The notes beneath the pieces were generated by a model. That model did no database searches. It saw only the letters and a program-made list of their open reading frames with translations, and had not been told where the DNA came from. Shown piece after piece: positions 22,869 through 30,509 of a stretch of 40,273 bases of DNA. Every line of letters starts with the position of its first letter. Within the stretch, counting starts at the first letter, position 1. Where the stretch lies: assembly GCF_001591505.1 (NCBI RefSeq), contig NZ_BCVA01000049.1, forward strand, positions 1 through 40,273, in the 5' to 3' direction. This stretch comes from Neobacillus niacini NBRC 15566. GTDB taxonomy: Bacteria > Bacillota > Bacilli > Bacillales > Cytobacillaceae. The position numbers and the translations under genes are program-made.

Positions 22869-23477
22869 TTATCCCATTTTGGTTCGGGTGGCTGCTGGCT
22901 GGTATTTTCTCATTGGTCCATTTTCGAGTACTTCATGAAGATAGAGATTTCCATTAGGACTTGTTTTTCTGAGCAGGTCCATGAGGTATGTAATATCGTC
23001 AAGTGCTCTATGTGTTTGGTGGTTTGTAATTTGGTGTGCTTGCAATAGCGTTAGGAGTTTACCATTTGGAAAGCCATAGTTTTTCCATTTCACACCCCGC
23101 ATGGTGCAGTACCACTTTAAATCATTCACTTCAGGGTACATATGATAGAGAAAGCTTCGATCAAAAGAAGCATTGTGGGCAAAAACAGTATCTGCGCGAT
23201 GGAAATAAGTTTTTATCTTACCATCGGTGAAACTCTTCCCTGCTACCATTTCATAGGGAATACCATGAATTTGGTACGCTCGGTCATAGTTCCTTCTAGC
23301 AGAACTAGTAAGTGGTTCGCGCAAGAAAGAATCTTCTTCAATAACTTCTTGGATCTCTCCCGTATCCGTTCTATAAGAAAATAATTTAAGTGCAAGTTCT
23401 ATTACTTCGTCCGTAGTCGGACCTAATCCTGTGGTTTCAACATCCAATACTAACCCTAACTTCTCAAATTTACCCAT
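22869..23477 (-). CDS. DEDDh-family 3'-5' exonuclease
   Basis: A 202-residue DnaQ/RNase T-like exonuclease. The four acidic/His motifs are present: LDVETTG (D-x-E) near residue 12, HNASFD in the middle, and HRALDD (H-x4-D) near residue 160. The fold matches the epsilon-subunit exonuclease domain but there is no polymerase or helicase domain, so it probably degrades or trims single-stranded DNA or RNA. ATG 23477 (MGKFEKLG) has AAAGGA 9 bases upstream; the ATG at 23486 directly abuts that site. It is monocistronic, convergent with the DinB-like gene. Exact substrate not visible. Confidence 0.88.
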   Translation of the reverse strand: MGKFEKLGLVLDVETTGLGPTTDEVIELALKLFSYRTDTGEIQEVIEEDSFLREPLTSSARRNYDRAYQIHGIPYEMVAGKSFTDGKIKTYFHRADTVFAHNASFDRSFLYHMYPEVNDLKWYCTMRGVKWKNYGFPNGKLLTLLQAHQITNHQTHRALDDITYLMDLLRKTSPNGNLYLHEVLENGPMRKYQPAATRTKMG

Positions 23478-23593
23478 AAATTTCATTCCTTTGAAATTAT
23501 TAATAGAACTATTATAGCATCTTTATAAATAGAAAGGCTCGCCAATAGGCAAGCCGTTTAATAACTAATATTGGAAACTCTCGCTGTCGTACT

Positions 23594-24163
23594 CTAATTT
23601 TTCCGAATCCCATTAATAAACGCCTTGATGATTATCTCTAAACTCTCATCCAAATTTAATGCCATTTTAAAACCGCCACTCTTTTCTAAAGAAGAAAAGC
23701 CGTGTAAAATGCTTCGAAAGCCTCTTACTGCATGTAAGGCGGTTTCGCCTTCTAACCGATATGCCTGCAAAATGCGAACGGTGAGATCAACGATCTTAGA
23801 ACCTGTAAGCTGAACCTCCTCATCTTCCATATTCGGCGCCATCAAAGTTGCCTCATATATCCCAGGGTGCTCCCGCGCAAAATGAACATAGGCTTTACTT
23901 ATAGCCATTACAGCTTCATCTCCTGCGACTCCAATCGCTGCTTGAGCTAATACCTCATATAGCCGTTCAATCCCATATATCGCCATTTTTTTTCTTAAAT
24001 CACCCAGTCCGTCAAAATGGTTATATAAAGAAGGCGGACGGATTCCTAATTTCTTAGCTAGATTTGCGAGCGTAACTTCTTGAGTCCCGAATTGGTCCGC
24101 TATCTCCGCTGCAGCATCCAAAATCTCTATTAATTCAAGTGCAACCTTTGGTCTCGGTGACAT
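23594..24163 (-). CDS. TetR-family transcriptional regulator
   Basis: A 189-residue repressor: N-terminal helix-turn-helix (ANLAKKLGIRPPSLYNHFDG, residues about 33-52) and a C-terminal ligand-binding domain of the TetR_C_33/WHG type (VHFAREHPGIYEATL, FRSILHGFSSLE). AGGGAG lies 9 bases before the ATG. The gene starts 14 bases after the metallo-beta-lactamase-fold gene and is cotranscribed with it. Three overlapping TTAGT-type palindromes upstream of the pair (24903-24941) suggest autoregulation of the two-gene operon. The ligand may be a substrate of the hydrolase; unknown. Confidence 0.9.
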   Translation of the reverse strand: MSPRPKVALELIEILDAAAEIADQFGTQEVTLANLAKKLGIRPPSLYNHFDGLGDLRKKMAIYGIERLYEVLAQAAIGVAGDEAVMAISKAYVHFAREHPGIYEATLMAPNMEDEEVQLTGSKIVDLTVRILQAYRLEGETALHAVRGFRSILHGFSSLEKSGGFKMALNLDESLEIIIKAFINGIRKN

Positions 24164-24177
24164 TATCTCTAACTCCC

Positions 24178-24885
24178 TTATTTCAATTTCCGTTCCAGAT
24201 TCTTAATAGCCCTTTCCATTTCAACAATTGGATTCTCCAACATTTCACCATGTCCAACAGCAAGAAGCTTTGGCTGATAGCTCACTAACTTCTTTGCACT
24301 GGCTAAAGAGGTTTCTTTACTCCATGTACCAAAGGCTGGAAACGGAAACCATGGCTTCACGTCTCCAGCTACTGCTATCCCGCCTCTAGTTTGATAAGCG
24401 TCCCCTGCAATTATAGCCTTCGTACGAGTATCAATAAAAGACATCGAACCCGGTGTATGCCCCGGAGTTTCAATGGCTGCCAACGATCCAATCAGGTCTC
24501 CTTCCTTCATTAGTATATTGGCTCTGGTTTTCAGCTTTTTTGGAACTCCGCCCTTAATCGGTGTTTGGGGCTCATGCTCATCAAGCGAAGTGTCACCATT
24601 CAATATTCTGTTATCCCTTACTGAAATATAAACTGGTACATCCGGGAGTTCTTCCTTTAACCTATCTAGTGCACCCACATGGTCCTCATGTGCATGGGTT
24701 AAAATGATTTTCGTAATGGGCTTCCCAATCGTTTTGGATGCCCTAACGATTCCCTTCATACTATATGGCAGGGCTGCATCCAACAAGGTTAATCCTTCCT
24801 CTTCCGCGACCAAATAACAATTAACCGGAAACACACTTGCCATAAACGTCACTTGATATAAAAAACCGTTATTGAGCATTCTCAC
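24178..24885 (-). CDS. MBL-fold metallo-hydrolase
   Basis: A 235-residue metallo-beta-lactamase-fold hydrolase. The zinc-binding motif LTHAHEDHVG (H-x-H-x-D-H) is at about residues 61-70, with further ligands in TPGHTPGSM and IAGDA, and a late histidine in AVGHGE. Members cleave esters, lactones, thioesters (glyoxalase II type) or phosphodiesters. I keep the GTG at 24885 because AGGGG lies 9 bases upstream; the ATG at 24879 is the alternative. First gene of an operon with the TetR regulator. No signal peptide. A lactonase or detoxifying hydrolase induced through TetR is plausible but not provable here. Confidence 0.87.
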   Translation of the reverse strand: MRMLNNGFLYQVTFMASVFPVNCYLVAEEEGLTLLDAALPYSMKGIVRASKTIGKPITKIILTHAHEDHVGALDRLKEELPDVPVYISVRDNRILNGDTSLDEHEPQTPIKGGVPKKLKTRANILMKEGDLIGSLAAIETPGHTPGSMSFIDTRTKAIIAGDAYQTRGGIAVAGDVKPWFPFPAFGTWSKETSLASAKKLVSYQPKLLAVGHGEMLENPIVEMERAIKNLERKLK

Positions 24886-24902
24886 AATCCCAACCCCTTT
24901 TA

Positions 24903-24941
24903 ACTAATCATGTTAGTTAAATTATAACTAACAGCATTAGT
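24903..24941. promoter_or_regulatory. Putative TetR operator cluster
   Basis: Two 15-bp palindromes, ACTAATCATGTTAGT (24903-24917) and ACTAACAGCATTAGT (24927-24941), have 5-bp ACTAA/TTAGT arms. Between them GTTAGTT and AACTAAC (24912-24932) make a third, overlapping inverted repeat. They lie just upstream of the MBL-TetR operon. Confidence 0.6.
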
Positions 24942-25128
24942 TTTATCAAGTAAGTTTTATAAAAATTATCCTGCTTTTAAAGCCCAAAAAGTCTTGTTTA
25001 CAATTTGTTCAAAACTTTTTTACAGATATGTGAAATAGTGAACAATTTACCCTAAATTCAAGATTTATTTGTTATATTAGCAGTGTAATAAATATTTAAA
25101 ACATATTTAACAAGGAGATGGCTTTAAA

Positions 25129-25644
25129 ATGTTTATGAACTTTTTAAGAGAAAATAAAATTGCGGCTGGAATTTTAACAGTCTTACGTTTATATCTAGGA
25201 TATTCTTGGTTCACTGCAGGACTAGGGAAATTACAAAGCGGTGCATTTGATGCTTCCGGCTTCTTAAAAGGAGCAGTTGCTAATCCCGTAAAAGGTCCAG
25301 ATGGCAACATGGTTTATAGCTGGTATGTACACTTCCTTGAAAGCTTTGCTCTACCCAACATTGATGTATTCAACTTCGTTGTTCCCTGGGGCGAAACATT
25401 AATCGGTTTAGGACTCTTACTAGGATGTTTAACAACAGCTGCAATGTTCTTTGGACTAGTAATGAACTTTTCATTCTTCTTAGCTGGTACGGTATCTCAC
25501 AATCCAACTGATATTTTCTTAGGTTTCATCATTTTAACCGCTGGATATAACGCAGGTCGTGTGGGTCTTGATCGCTGGGTAATTCCTTTCATTCGAAAAA
25601 CAATGAAAACACAAGGCAAAAACAAAGCAAAGGCAACAGCCTAA
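25129..25644 (+). CDS. DoxX-family membrane protein 1
   Basis: A 171-residue membrane protein of the DoxX family with about four transmembrane helices (residues about 14-34, 85-105, 108-128 and 131-148). Family members include the small subunit of archaeal thiosulfate:quinone oxidoreductase and proteins of redox stress complexes; the role in Bacillaceae is mostly open. The FTAGLGKL motif after helix 1 and GYNAGRVGLDRW near the C-terminus are conserved. AAGGAG precedes the ATG with a rather long spacer. It is followed 155 bases later by a near-identical copy; I estimate about 90% identity by eye. C-terminal tail is short and very basic. Confidence 0.87.
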   Translation: MFMNFLRENKIAAGILTVLRLYLGYSWFTAGLGKLQSGAFDASGFLKGAVANPVKGPDGNMVYSWYVHFLESFALPNIDVFNFVVPWGETLIGLGLLLGCLTTAAMFFGLVMNFSFFLAGTVSHNPTDIFLGFIILTAGYNAGRVGLDRWVIPFIRKTMKTQGKNKAKATA

Positions 25645-25799
25645 CAGCTCGGGGTCTTTTTCAATCAAGGTGTTCAAGATTCTGACAAAACATTTCAAAC
25701 AAAGTGTGAACTTATCACTACAGTCGTGTTGTTAACCCACAAATTCTTATATAGTGAAACTATCAAATACAAACTAATTCTTGAAGGGCGGAGTGCTTT

Positions 25800-26312
25800 A
25801 TGTTTAACAAATTTTTGAGAGAAAATAAAATTTCTGCGGCTATTTTAACTGTCATTCGTTTATATCTTGGTTATTCTTGGTTCACAGCTGGTTTAGGAAA
25901 ATTAACTGGCGGCGGTTTCGACGCTTCTGGATTCCTAAAAGGAGCGATTGCTAATCCAGTAAAAGGGCCAGATGGCAACATGGTTTATAGTTGGTATGTA
26001 CACTTCTTAGAAAGCTTTGCTTTACCCAACATTGATGTGTTCAACTTCATTGTTCCTTGGGGCGAAACATTAATCGGTTTAGGACTGTTACTAGGATGTT
26101 TAACAACAGCAGCCATGTTCTTTGGTCTAGTAATGAATTTCTCTTTCTTCTTAGCAGGAACTGTATCTCATAACCCAACTGACATTTTCTTAGGCTTCGT
26201 TATCTTAACAGCTGGATACAACGCAGGACGGATTGGTCTTGACCGTTGGGTAGTACCATTCATCCGTAAAACAGTTTTAAAAGGCAAAGAAACAGCAAAA
26301 CAACACGCATAA
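25800..26312 (+). CDS. DoxX-family membrane protein 2 (tandem copy)
   Basis: A 170-residue tandem paralogue of the preceding gene. Changes are mostly conservative and lie in the first helix, around residues 36-40 and in the basic tail; the stretch from residue 50 to 150 is nearly unchanged. GAAGGGCGG precedes the ATG. The 155-base gap lacks a clear terminator, and a promoter-like TTGTTA/TATAGT pair before the second gene is weak, so both may be cotranscribed and end at the strong terminator at 26318. Why two copies are kept is not visible. Confidence 0.87.
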   Translation: MFNKFLRENKISAAILTVIRLYLGYSWFTAGLGKLTGGGFDASGFLKGAIANPVKGPDGNMVYSWYVHFLESFALPNIDVFNFIVPWGETLIGLGLLLGCLTTAAMFFGLVMNFSFFLAGTVSHNPTDIFLGFVILTAGYNAGRIGLDRWVVPFIRKTVLKGKETAKQHA

Positions 26313-26317
26313 CGAAA

Positions 26318-26354
26318 AATGCCTCAATCACATGCTGATTGAGGCACTTTTTTA
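26318..26354 (+). terminator. Terminator of the DoxX pair
   Basis: AATGCCTCAATCA and TGATTGAGGCACTT form a 12-bp stem around CATGC, followed by TTTTTTT. It ends the DoxX transcript. Confidence 0.88.
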
Positions 26355-26360
26355 TTAATA

Positions 26361-26633
26361 GCTTTGTTAAAGTCTGATGTTGATTTATTGTGTTTGAAAA
26401 ACAAACGGAAAAATACCGGCTAAATTGGGAAATACCCATATTACCTTAAAAATAAGGGGAGTTTTTCCTTTTAAATGATCCAAATCTTTGAATTTTGTCT
26501 TGTTTAGAGCAGTTAACCGGAATATCTCCGCTTAAATCTGAATCTTAAGCTTCCTCTATATACATTACCGGAAATTCTCCGCCTAAGAATTCTCATGCCT
26601 ACACGAAAATCAACGATAGATCATAACTGAGCC
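26361..26633. mobile_element. MITE-like repeat, copy 2
   Basis: About 273 bp, aligned end to end with the copy at 18,254. Left end GCTTTGTTAAAGTCTGATG and right end TAACTGAGCC are diverged terminal inverted repeats; TGTTGATTT at the left and AAAATCAACG at the right continue the match. Internal palindromes such as ACCGGAATATCTCCGCTTA and CCGGAAATTCTCCGCC are conserved. It ends four bases from the stop codon of the 76-residue membrane protein gene. Confidence 0.68.
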
Positions 26634-26636
26634 TTA

Positions 26637-26867
26637 TTAATAACTATTATCTTCTTCAGGATTTTCAAACCCGACACGATCTTGATACCAATTAGTGATT
26701 TGCGTTAGAATAGCAAATACGAAAAAGAAATTCATCGCCCAAACATTAATAAATGGTGCTAAGCCGCCAAATTCAATTCCATGATACCCTTTAATTTTCA
26801 TGACGATCAGTGATTCTATAAAAATTAAAACAAAACCCAAGACACCAGCAACAGCCATTCTAATCAT
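26637..26867 (-). CDS. Small two-helix membrane protein, unknown function
   Basis: A 76-residue protein with two hydrophobic helices (about residues 3-25 and 40-60) and an acidic C-terminal tail (ENPEEDNSY). GGAGGG precedes the ATG. It is monocistronic, read toward the MITE-like repeat copy 2, which ends right after its stop. I do not recognise the family. Confidence 0.65.
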   Translation of the reverse strand: MIRMAVAGVLGFVLIFIESLIVMKIKGYHGIEFGGLAPFINVWAMNFFFVFAILTQITNWYQDRVGFENPEEDNSY

Positions 26868-27121
26868 TCCGTTCCCTCCATATCTATCGATTATGTTTTT
26901 CCAATATATAAATTTGACAATTATGTGAACTTTTTTATATCCCTATTATATGGCAAACTTACTAAGAACAACAACAAAAAACATTTGTGATTTGAAAAGA
27001 AAATTTTTTTAGATATGAAGGTTCGTATGTGCATACTATAGTGTGAATATGTTTGGTGTTAATAACCAAGGGAAAGCTAATGGAAAGCAAGCATTTAATA
27101 TATATAAACGAGGTTTTATTC

Positions 27122-27916
27122 ATGGTAGAACATATCTTACAGGTTCTTCAAAAAATTGAAAGAGAGTATGATGTGAAAATCCTCTATGCCTGTGAATCTG
27201 GCAGCAGAGCCTGGGGCTTCCCTGATGAAGAAAGTGATTATGATGTCCGATTTATTTATGTTCATAAAAAGGATTGGTATCTCTCTATTGATCAGAAGCG
27301 CGACGTGCTGGAAGTCCCGAAACACGATAAGCTTTCCATCCAAGTAGACAAGCTGCTGGATTTGAATGGCTGGGAACTAACCAAAGCTTTACGGTTATTT
27401 CGCAAATCAAATCCGCCCCTGCTGGAATGGCTCCATTCAGATATCGTATACTTTCAAGAGTCCTCTGCCTTTAATAAAATGAAAGAGCTAGAAAGCCAAA
27501 TCTTTTCTCCCAAATCTGGTATTCATCATTATATAAAAATGGCAAAAGGGAATTACAGAGATTATTTACATCGAAAGGAAGTTAAAATAAAAAGATATTT
27601 CAACATCTTCCGGCCGCTGTTAGCAGCTAAATGGATTGAGAAGCATCATGCATTCCCCCCGATTAAATTTACTCAACTTTTAGACGATATTCTTTCAACC
27701 AGTGAGATTAAAATTGTACTTGAGGATATTATTAAACTAAAAATGGCTGGTGAAGTACTTGATCCAATCCCACGAAAAGAAATGCTCAATCCATTCATCG
27801 AATCGGAAATGGAGCAGTTAGAACAATATGTAAAGGAAGTATCTGAAAAAAAGGACAACCCCACTGAACAGTTAAATCAATTGTTTCGGGAAACACTTGA
27901 TGAAGTTTGGTGGTAA
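27122..27916 (+). CDS. YcgL-type nucleotidyltransferase-fold protein
   Basis: A 264-residue protein of the predicted nucleotidyltransferase family typified by B. subtilis YcgL. The minimal polymerase-beta-like core is visible: ESGSRAWG followed by DYDVRFIY (GS...D-x-D), with later YFNIFRPLLAAKW. The substrate and role are unknown; related proteins have been linked to toxin-antitoxin or nucleic-acid modification, but this gene stands alone. Start choice is open: ATG 27122 has GAGG 8 bases upstream and matches the family's usual N-terminus; ATG 27080 with GGGAAAG upstream adds 14 residues. It is followed by a terminator at 27922. Confidence 0.82.
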   Translation: MVEHILQVLQKIEREYDVKILYACESGSRAWGFPDEESDYDVRFIYVHKKDWYLSIDQKRDVLEVPKHDKLSIQVDKLLDLNGWELTKALRLFRKSNPPLLEWLHSDIVYFQESSAFNKMKELESQIFSPKSGIHHYIKMAKGNYRDYLHRKEVKIKRYFNIFRPLLAAKWIEKHHAFPPIKFTQLLDDILSTSEIKIVLEDIIKLKMAGEVLDPIPRKEMLNPFIESEMEQLEQYVKEVSEKKDNPTEQLNQLFRETLDEVWW

Positions 27917-27921
27917 ATAGA

Positions 27922-27953
27922 AATTGCCACTTGAAGATAGTGGCAGTTTTTTA
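27922..27953 (+). terminator. Terminator of the YcgL-like gene
   Basis: TGCCACT and AGTGGCA form a 7-bp stem with loop TGAAGAT, followed by TTTTTT. Confidence 0.75.
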
Positions 27954-28037
27954 TTTTCATGGAAAGCTTGAAAATCCGATTAAAAACGAATATTATATAA
28001 AGGTTGTTTATAAATGTTCGTGTTTTGGAGGAAACCT

Positions 28038-29339
28038 ATGTTTAAATTAAAAGAAAACCAAACAGATACAAAAACAGAATTGCTTGCGGGAATAACAACC
28101 TTCTTTACAATGGTCTACATCGTGGTTGTTAACCCAGTTATTCTCGCGGATGCAGGCGTTCCGTTTGAGCAGGTCTTCACTGCAACCATTATATCCGCAG
28201 TTGTTGGGACACTTTGGATGGCTTTGTGCGCAAATTATCCAATTGCCATTGCACCAGGAATGGGACTTAATGCTTACTTCGCTTATTCTGTCGTTGGCGG
28301 CGGGCACAATATTAACTACGAGACAGCCTTTGCTGCTGTTTTTATTGCCGGTATTATTTTCGTCATCCTATCTTTAACACCTTTTAGAGAGAAATTAATC
28401 GATGCGATTCCCGATAACCTCAAACATGGAATTACAGCAGGTATCGGTTTATTCGTTGCTTTTATTGGACTAAGACTTACACATATTATTACTGCCCATC
28501 CTACCAATCTAGTCGGATTGGGTGACCTAAAATCTCCTTCAGCCCTCCTGGCAATAGTGGGTTTAGCAGTTACACTCATTTTGATGGTGCTCAGAATCAA
28601 TGGTGCTTTATTTTTTGGAATGATTATTACTGGAGTCATTGCCTTTTTTACGAACCAACTTTCATTTGAACAAGGATTTGTTTCGTTACCATCTCTTCCT
28701 GAGGGTTTTATCGTAAGCAATCCACTAACAGCTTTAACGGATGTCATTCAGCACAGTCTATATGCAGTAGTCTTTTCATTCATTTTAGTAACAATCTTTG
28801 ACACCACTGGAACCATGATTGGTGTTGCTAACCAGGCGGGATTAATGAAAAATGGAAAATTACCACGTGCACGTCACGCATTACTCTCTGACTCTGTTGC
28901 TACATCAATTGGAGCGATGTTTGGTACGAGTCCAACAACCGCCTATATAGAATCCACTTCAGGGGTGGCAGCCGGCGGGCGAACAGGATTAACTTCCCTT
29001 ACAGTTGCGATTTTGTTTATTCTTTCGGCATTCTTTGGACCTCTCGTCAGTGCGGTATCTGGAATCTCTGCGATTACAGCGCCTGCCCTTATTATTGTCG
29101 GAAGTATGATGATGGGAAGTATTGCGAAAATTAAATGGGATGAACTAGATGAAGCTTTTCCGGCATTCCTTGTTATTCTGAGCATGCCGCTGACATCCAG
29201 CATTGCCACCGGCATTGCACTGGGTTTCATCAGCTATCCGCTTCTAAAGATTGTGAAAGGAAAATGGCGTGAAGTTCATCCGCTTCTATATGTTTTCGCT
29301 GTTTTATTCTTTTATCAACTTGCCTTTTTACCACATTAA
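28038..29339 (+). CDS. NCS2-family purine permease (PbuG-like)
   Basis: A 433-residue, about 12-14-helix AzgA-type NCS2 transporter, importing hypoxanthine, guanine or adenine with protons. The N-terminus MFKLKENQTDTKTELLAGI, the NPVILADAG and APGMGLNAYFAY segments and the late GTSPTTAYIESTSG motif are typical of PbuG/PbuO proteins. ATG 28038 has GGAGG 6 bases upstream; an upstream in-frame GTT at 28014 is not a start. The 121-base gap before the gene is too short and lacks the conserved core of a purine riboswitch, which often controls pbuG. Monocistronic with a terminator at 29341. Adenine versus guanine/hypoxanthine preference cannot be told. Confidence 0.88.
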   Translation: MFKLKENQTDTKTELLAGITTFFTMVYIVVVNPVILADAGVPFEQVFTATIISAVVGTLWMALCANYPIAIAPGMGLNAYFAYSVVGGGHNINYETAFAAVFIAGIIFVILSLTPFREKLIDAIPDNLKHGITAGIGLFVAFIGLRLTHIITAHPTNLVGLGDLKSPSALLAIVGLAVTLILMVLRINGALFFGMIITGVIAFFTNQLSFEQGFVSLPSLPEGFIVSNPLTALTDVIQHSLYAVVFSFILVTIFDTTGTMIGVANQAGLMKNGKLPRARHALLSDSVATSIGAMFGTSPTTAYIESTSGVAAGGRTGLTSLTVAILFILSAFFGPLVSAVSGISAITAPALIIVGSMMMGSIAKIKWDELDEAFPAFLVILSMPLTSSIATGIALGFISYPLLKIVKGKWREVHPLLYVFAVLFFYQLAFLPH

Positions 29340-29340
29340 A

Positions 29341-29379
29341 AATGGAGACCCAACCTCTAAGTTGGGCTCCATTTTTTTT
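29341..29379 (+). terminator. Terminator of the purine permease gene
   Basis: AATGGAG plus CCCAAC pair with GTTGGG plus CTCCATT (one A/C mismatch), loop CTCTAA, followed by eight Ts. The T-run touches the stop codon of the convergent gene at 29378. Confidence 0.83.
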
Positions 29380-30025
29380 AAAACTTATTAGGGAACTGCT
29401 TAATAATTCCGTTTGTAAGGAAATCGGCCATATGCATTAGATGATTTTGATTTTTGTCTAAAGCAGCAATGTTCTGATTCCAAGCCTTATTAAGCTTGGC
29501 CGCCACACCTTCTGTAATCAGTCTTAAATGCATATACAGCATGTTATTTAATTCTTTTTTATTGTAATTCGGATTCGCAGCACTTAAAAAGTTCGTAATA
29601 TCATCTGCGTTTTTAAACCATTCATCATTGTATTTTTTGAAATCAGGCTGATTCCCACTTTTCGCTGCTGCCACTACCTTACCGGCAATTAGAATATGAT
29701 CTCTTAACAGCTGTGCAAGCTTGTTACCTGCCTCCTCTCCATAATAAGGCTTAATGGCATTCCCGAGATCGTCCTGGTTTTTCAATAATCTTGCTAGTAC
29801 TTGTTCTTGGTCCTCTAAACTCGCTATGAAACTTGTTACAAACTTTTCTGTCCAAAAAGCGTGTTCAGTCCAAAGTTCCCTCATATCCACCCTAAGCTGG
29901 ACAGTTTTGTGACTTAGCTGCTGGGTTTTAGGAACAGTAAGTTTACTCCCTTCAGCATTTGTGAACGCTGGGAAGACTAATAAAAATGAGAGAAACAAAA
30001 ACAAGATTTTCGATAAATATTTCAT
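29378..30025 (-). CDS. Secreted helical protein of unknown function
   Basis: A 215-residue protein with a signal peptide (MKYLSKILFLFLSFLLVFPA, cleavage near residue 25-28) and an all-helical mature part. Two related motifs, LWTEHAFWTEKFVTSFI and LYMHLRLITEGVAAKL, and LLKNQDDLGNAIKPYYG point to a helical-bundle family common in Bacillaceae, sometimes mislabelled as a glycosyltransferase or kinase; no catalytic motif is visible. I start it at ATG 30025, 9 bases after AGGAG; the ATG at 30034 abuts that site. Exported to the envelope or medium. It is divergent from the twin small RNA candidates and the sensor kinase. Confidence 0.72.
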   Translation of the reverse strand: MKYLSKILFLFLSFLLVFPAFTNAEGSKLTVPKTQQLSHKTVQLRVDMRELWTEHAFWTEKFVTSFIASLEDQEQVLARLLKNQDDLGNAIKPYYGEEAGNKLAQLLRDHILIAGKVVAAAKSGNQPDFKKYNDEWFKNADDITNFLSAANPNYNKKELNNMLYMHLRLITEGVAAKLNKAWNQNIAALDKNQNHLMHMADFLTNGIIKQFPNKF

Positions 30026-30128
30026 TCCATTCATCTCCTAATAATAAATTTCACCGGACAATTTATTATTAGATATTTGATCCATTTTCACTCATACAGG
30101 AAAAATTTGATTTTACCATCTTCATAAA

Positions 30129-30174
30129 TTCCACATAAGTTCTCTATAACTTCTACAAATGTTTATCCTATTAT
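30129..30174 (+). promoter_or_regulatory. 11-bp phased repeats and -10 box before small RNA A
   Basis: Three 11-mers in direct tandem: TTCCACATAAG (30129-30139), TTCTCTATAAC (30140-30150) and TTCTACAAATG (30151-30161), then 7 bases and a -10 TATTAT (30169-30174). One-helical-turn repeats replacing a -35 box are typical of OmpR/PhoP-type response regulators. Confidence 0.5.
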
Positions 30175-30180
30175 AAAGAT

Positions 30181-30268
30181 AACTTATTTGAGACTTAGGT
30201 TTTAGGAACCTTATTCTTAAAAACTTCCCATAATTTGATTGGTACCCGGGTACCAATCCTTTTTTTTT
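30181..30268 (+). ncRNA. Candidate small RNA A
   Basis: Predicted transcript of about 88 nt from just after the -10 box to the end of a nine-T run. It has a small 5' hairpin (AGGTT/AACCT, 30197-30211), a linker with CTTCCCATAATTTG, and a terminator with stem ATTGGTAC/GTACCAAT and loop CCGG (30238-30257). No ORF with a ribosome binding site is seen. Compared with unit B, the first two stem pairs change from A-T and T-A to C-G and C-G, i.e. compensatory changes that keep the stem. Confidence 0.5.
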
Positions 30269-30290
30269 GCCAATTAGCCATCTTCACAAA

Positions 30291-30336
30291 TTCCACACAA
30301 CTTCTTTATAACTTCTACAAATGTTTTTCCTATTAT
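30291..30336 (+). promoter_or_regulatory. 11-bp phased repeats and -10 box before small RNA B
   Basis: TTCCACACAAC (30291-30301), TTCTTTATAAC (30302-30312) and TTCTACAAATG (30313-30323), then 7 bases and -10 TATTAT (30331-30336): the same geometry as unit A. A partial fourth repeat, TTCACAAA, precedes them. Confidence 0.5.
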
Positions 30337-30342
30337 AAAAGT

Positions 30343-30430
30343 AACTTAATTGAGTCTTAAGGTTTAAGGAACCTTATTCTTAAAACTTCCCATAATTTGG
30401 CCTGGTACCCATGTACCAGGCTCTTTTTTT
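30343..30430 (+). ncRNA. Candidate small RNA B
   Basis: Predicted 88-nt transcript, the same length as A. Hairpin AAGGTT/AACCTT (30359-30375), shared linker CTTCCCATAATTTG, and terminator stem CCTGGTAC/GTACCAGG with loop CCAT (30401-30420) and a seven-T run. It ends 80 bases before the sensor kinase gene, so it could also act as a leader or attenuator of that gene. Confidence 0.5.
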
Positions 30431-30509
30431 GCCGATTTTAACAAAAACTTTTAAATTTTAAAAATAATAGTAGAATGGTGGTATATAGATATAAAGGGGC
30501 AGAGTCTTT

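Larger units (their letters stand above)
30116..30434. repeat. Tandem duplication of a 162-bp unit (small RNA genes)
   Basis: Unit A starts at 30116 (CCATCTTCATAAATTCC) and unit B at 30278 (CCATCTTCACAAATTCC). Both contain, at the same offsets, three 11-bp repeats, a -10 box, a small hairpin, the conserved CTTCCCATAATTTG and a terminator. The rest of 30035-30509 has no protein-coding gene I can support. Confidence 0.85.

Noticed and set aside
27917..28037. Purine riboswitch before the NCS2 permease
   Set aside because: The gap holds a terminator and is too short; the conserved aptamer core is not seen.
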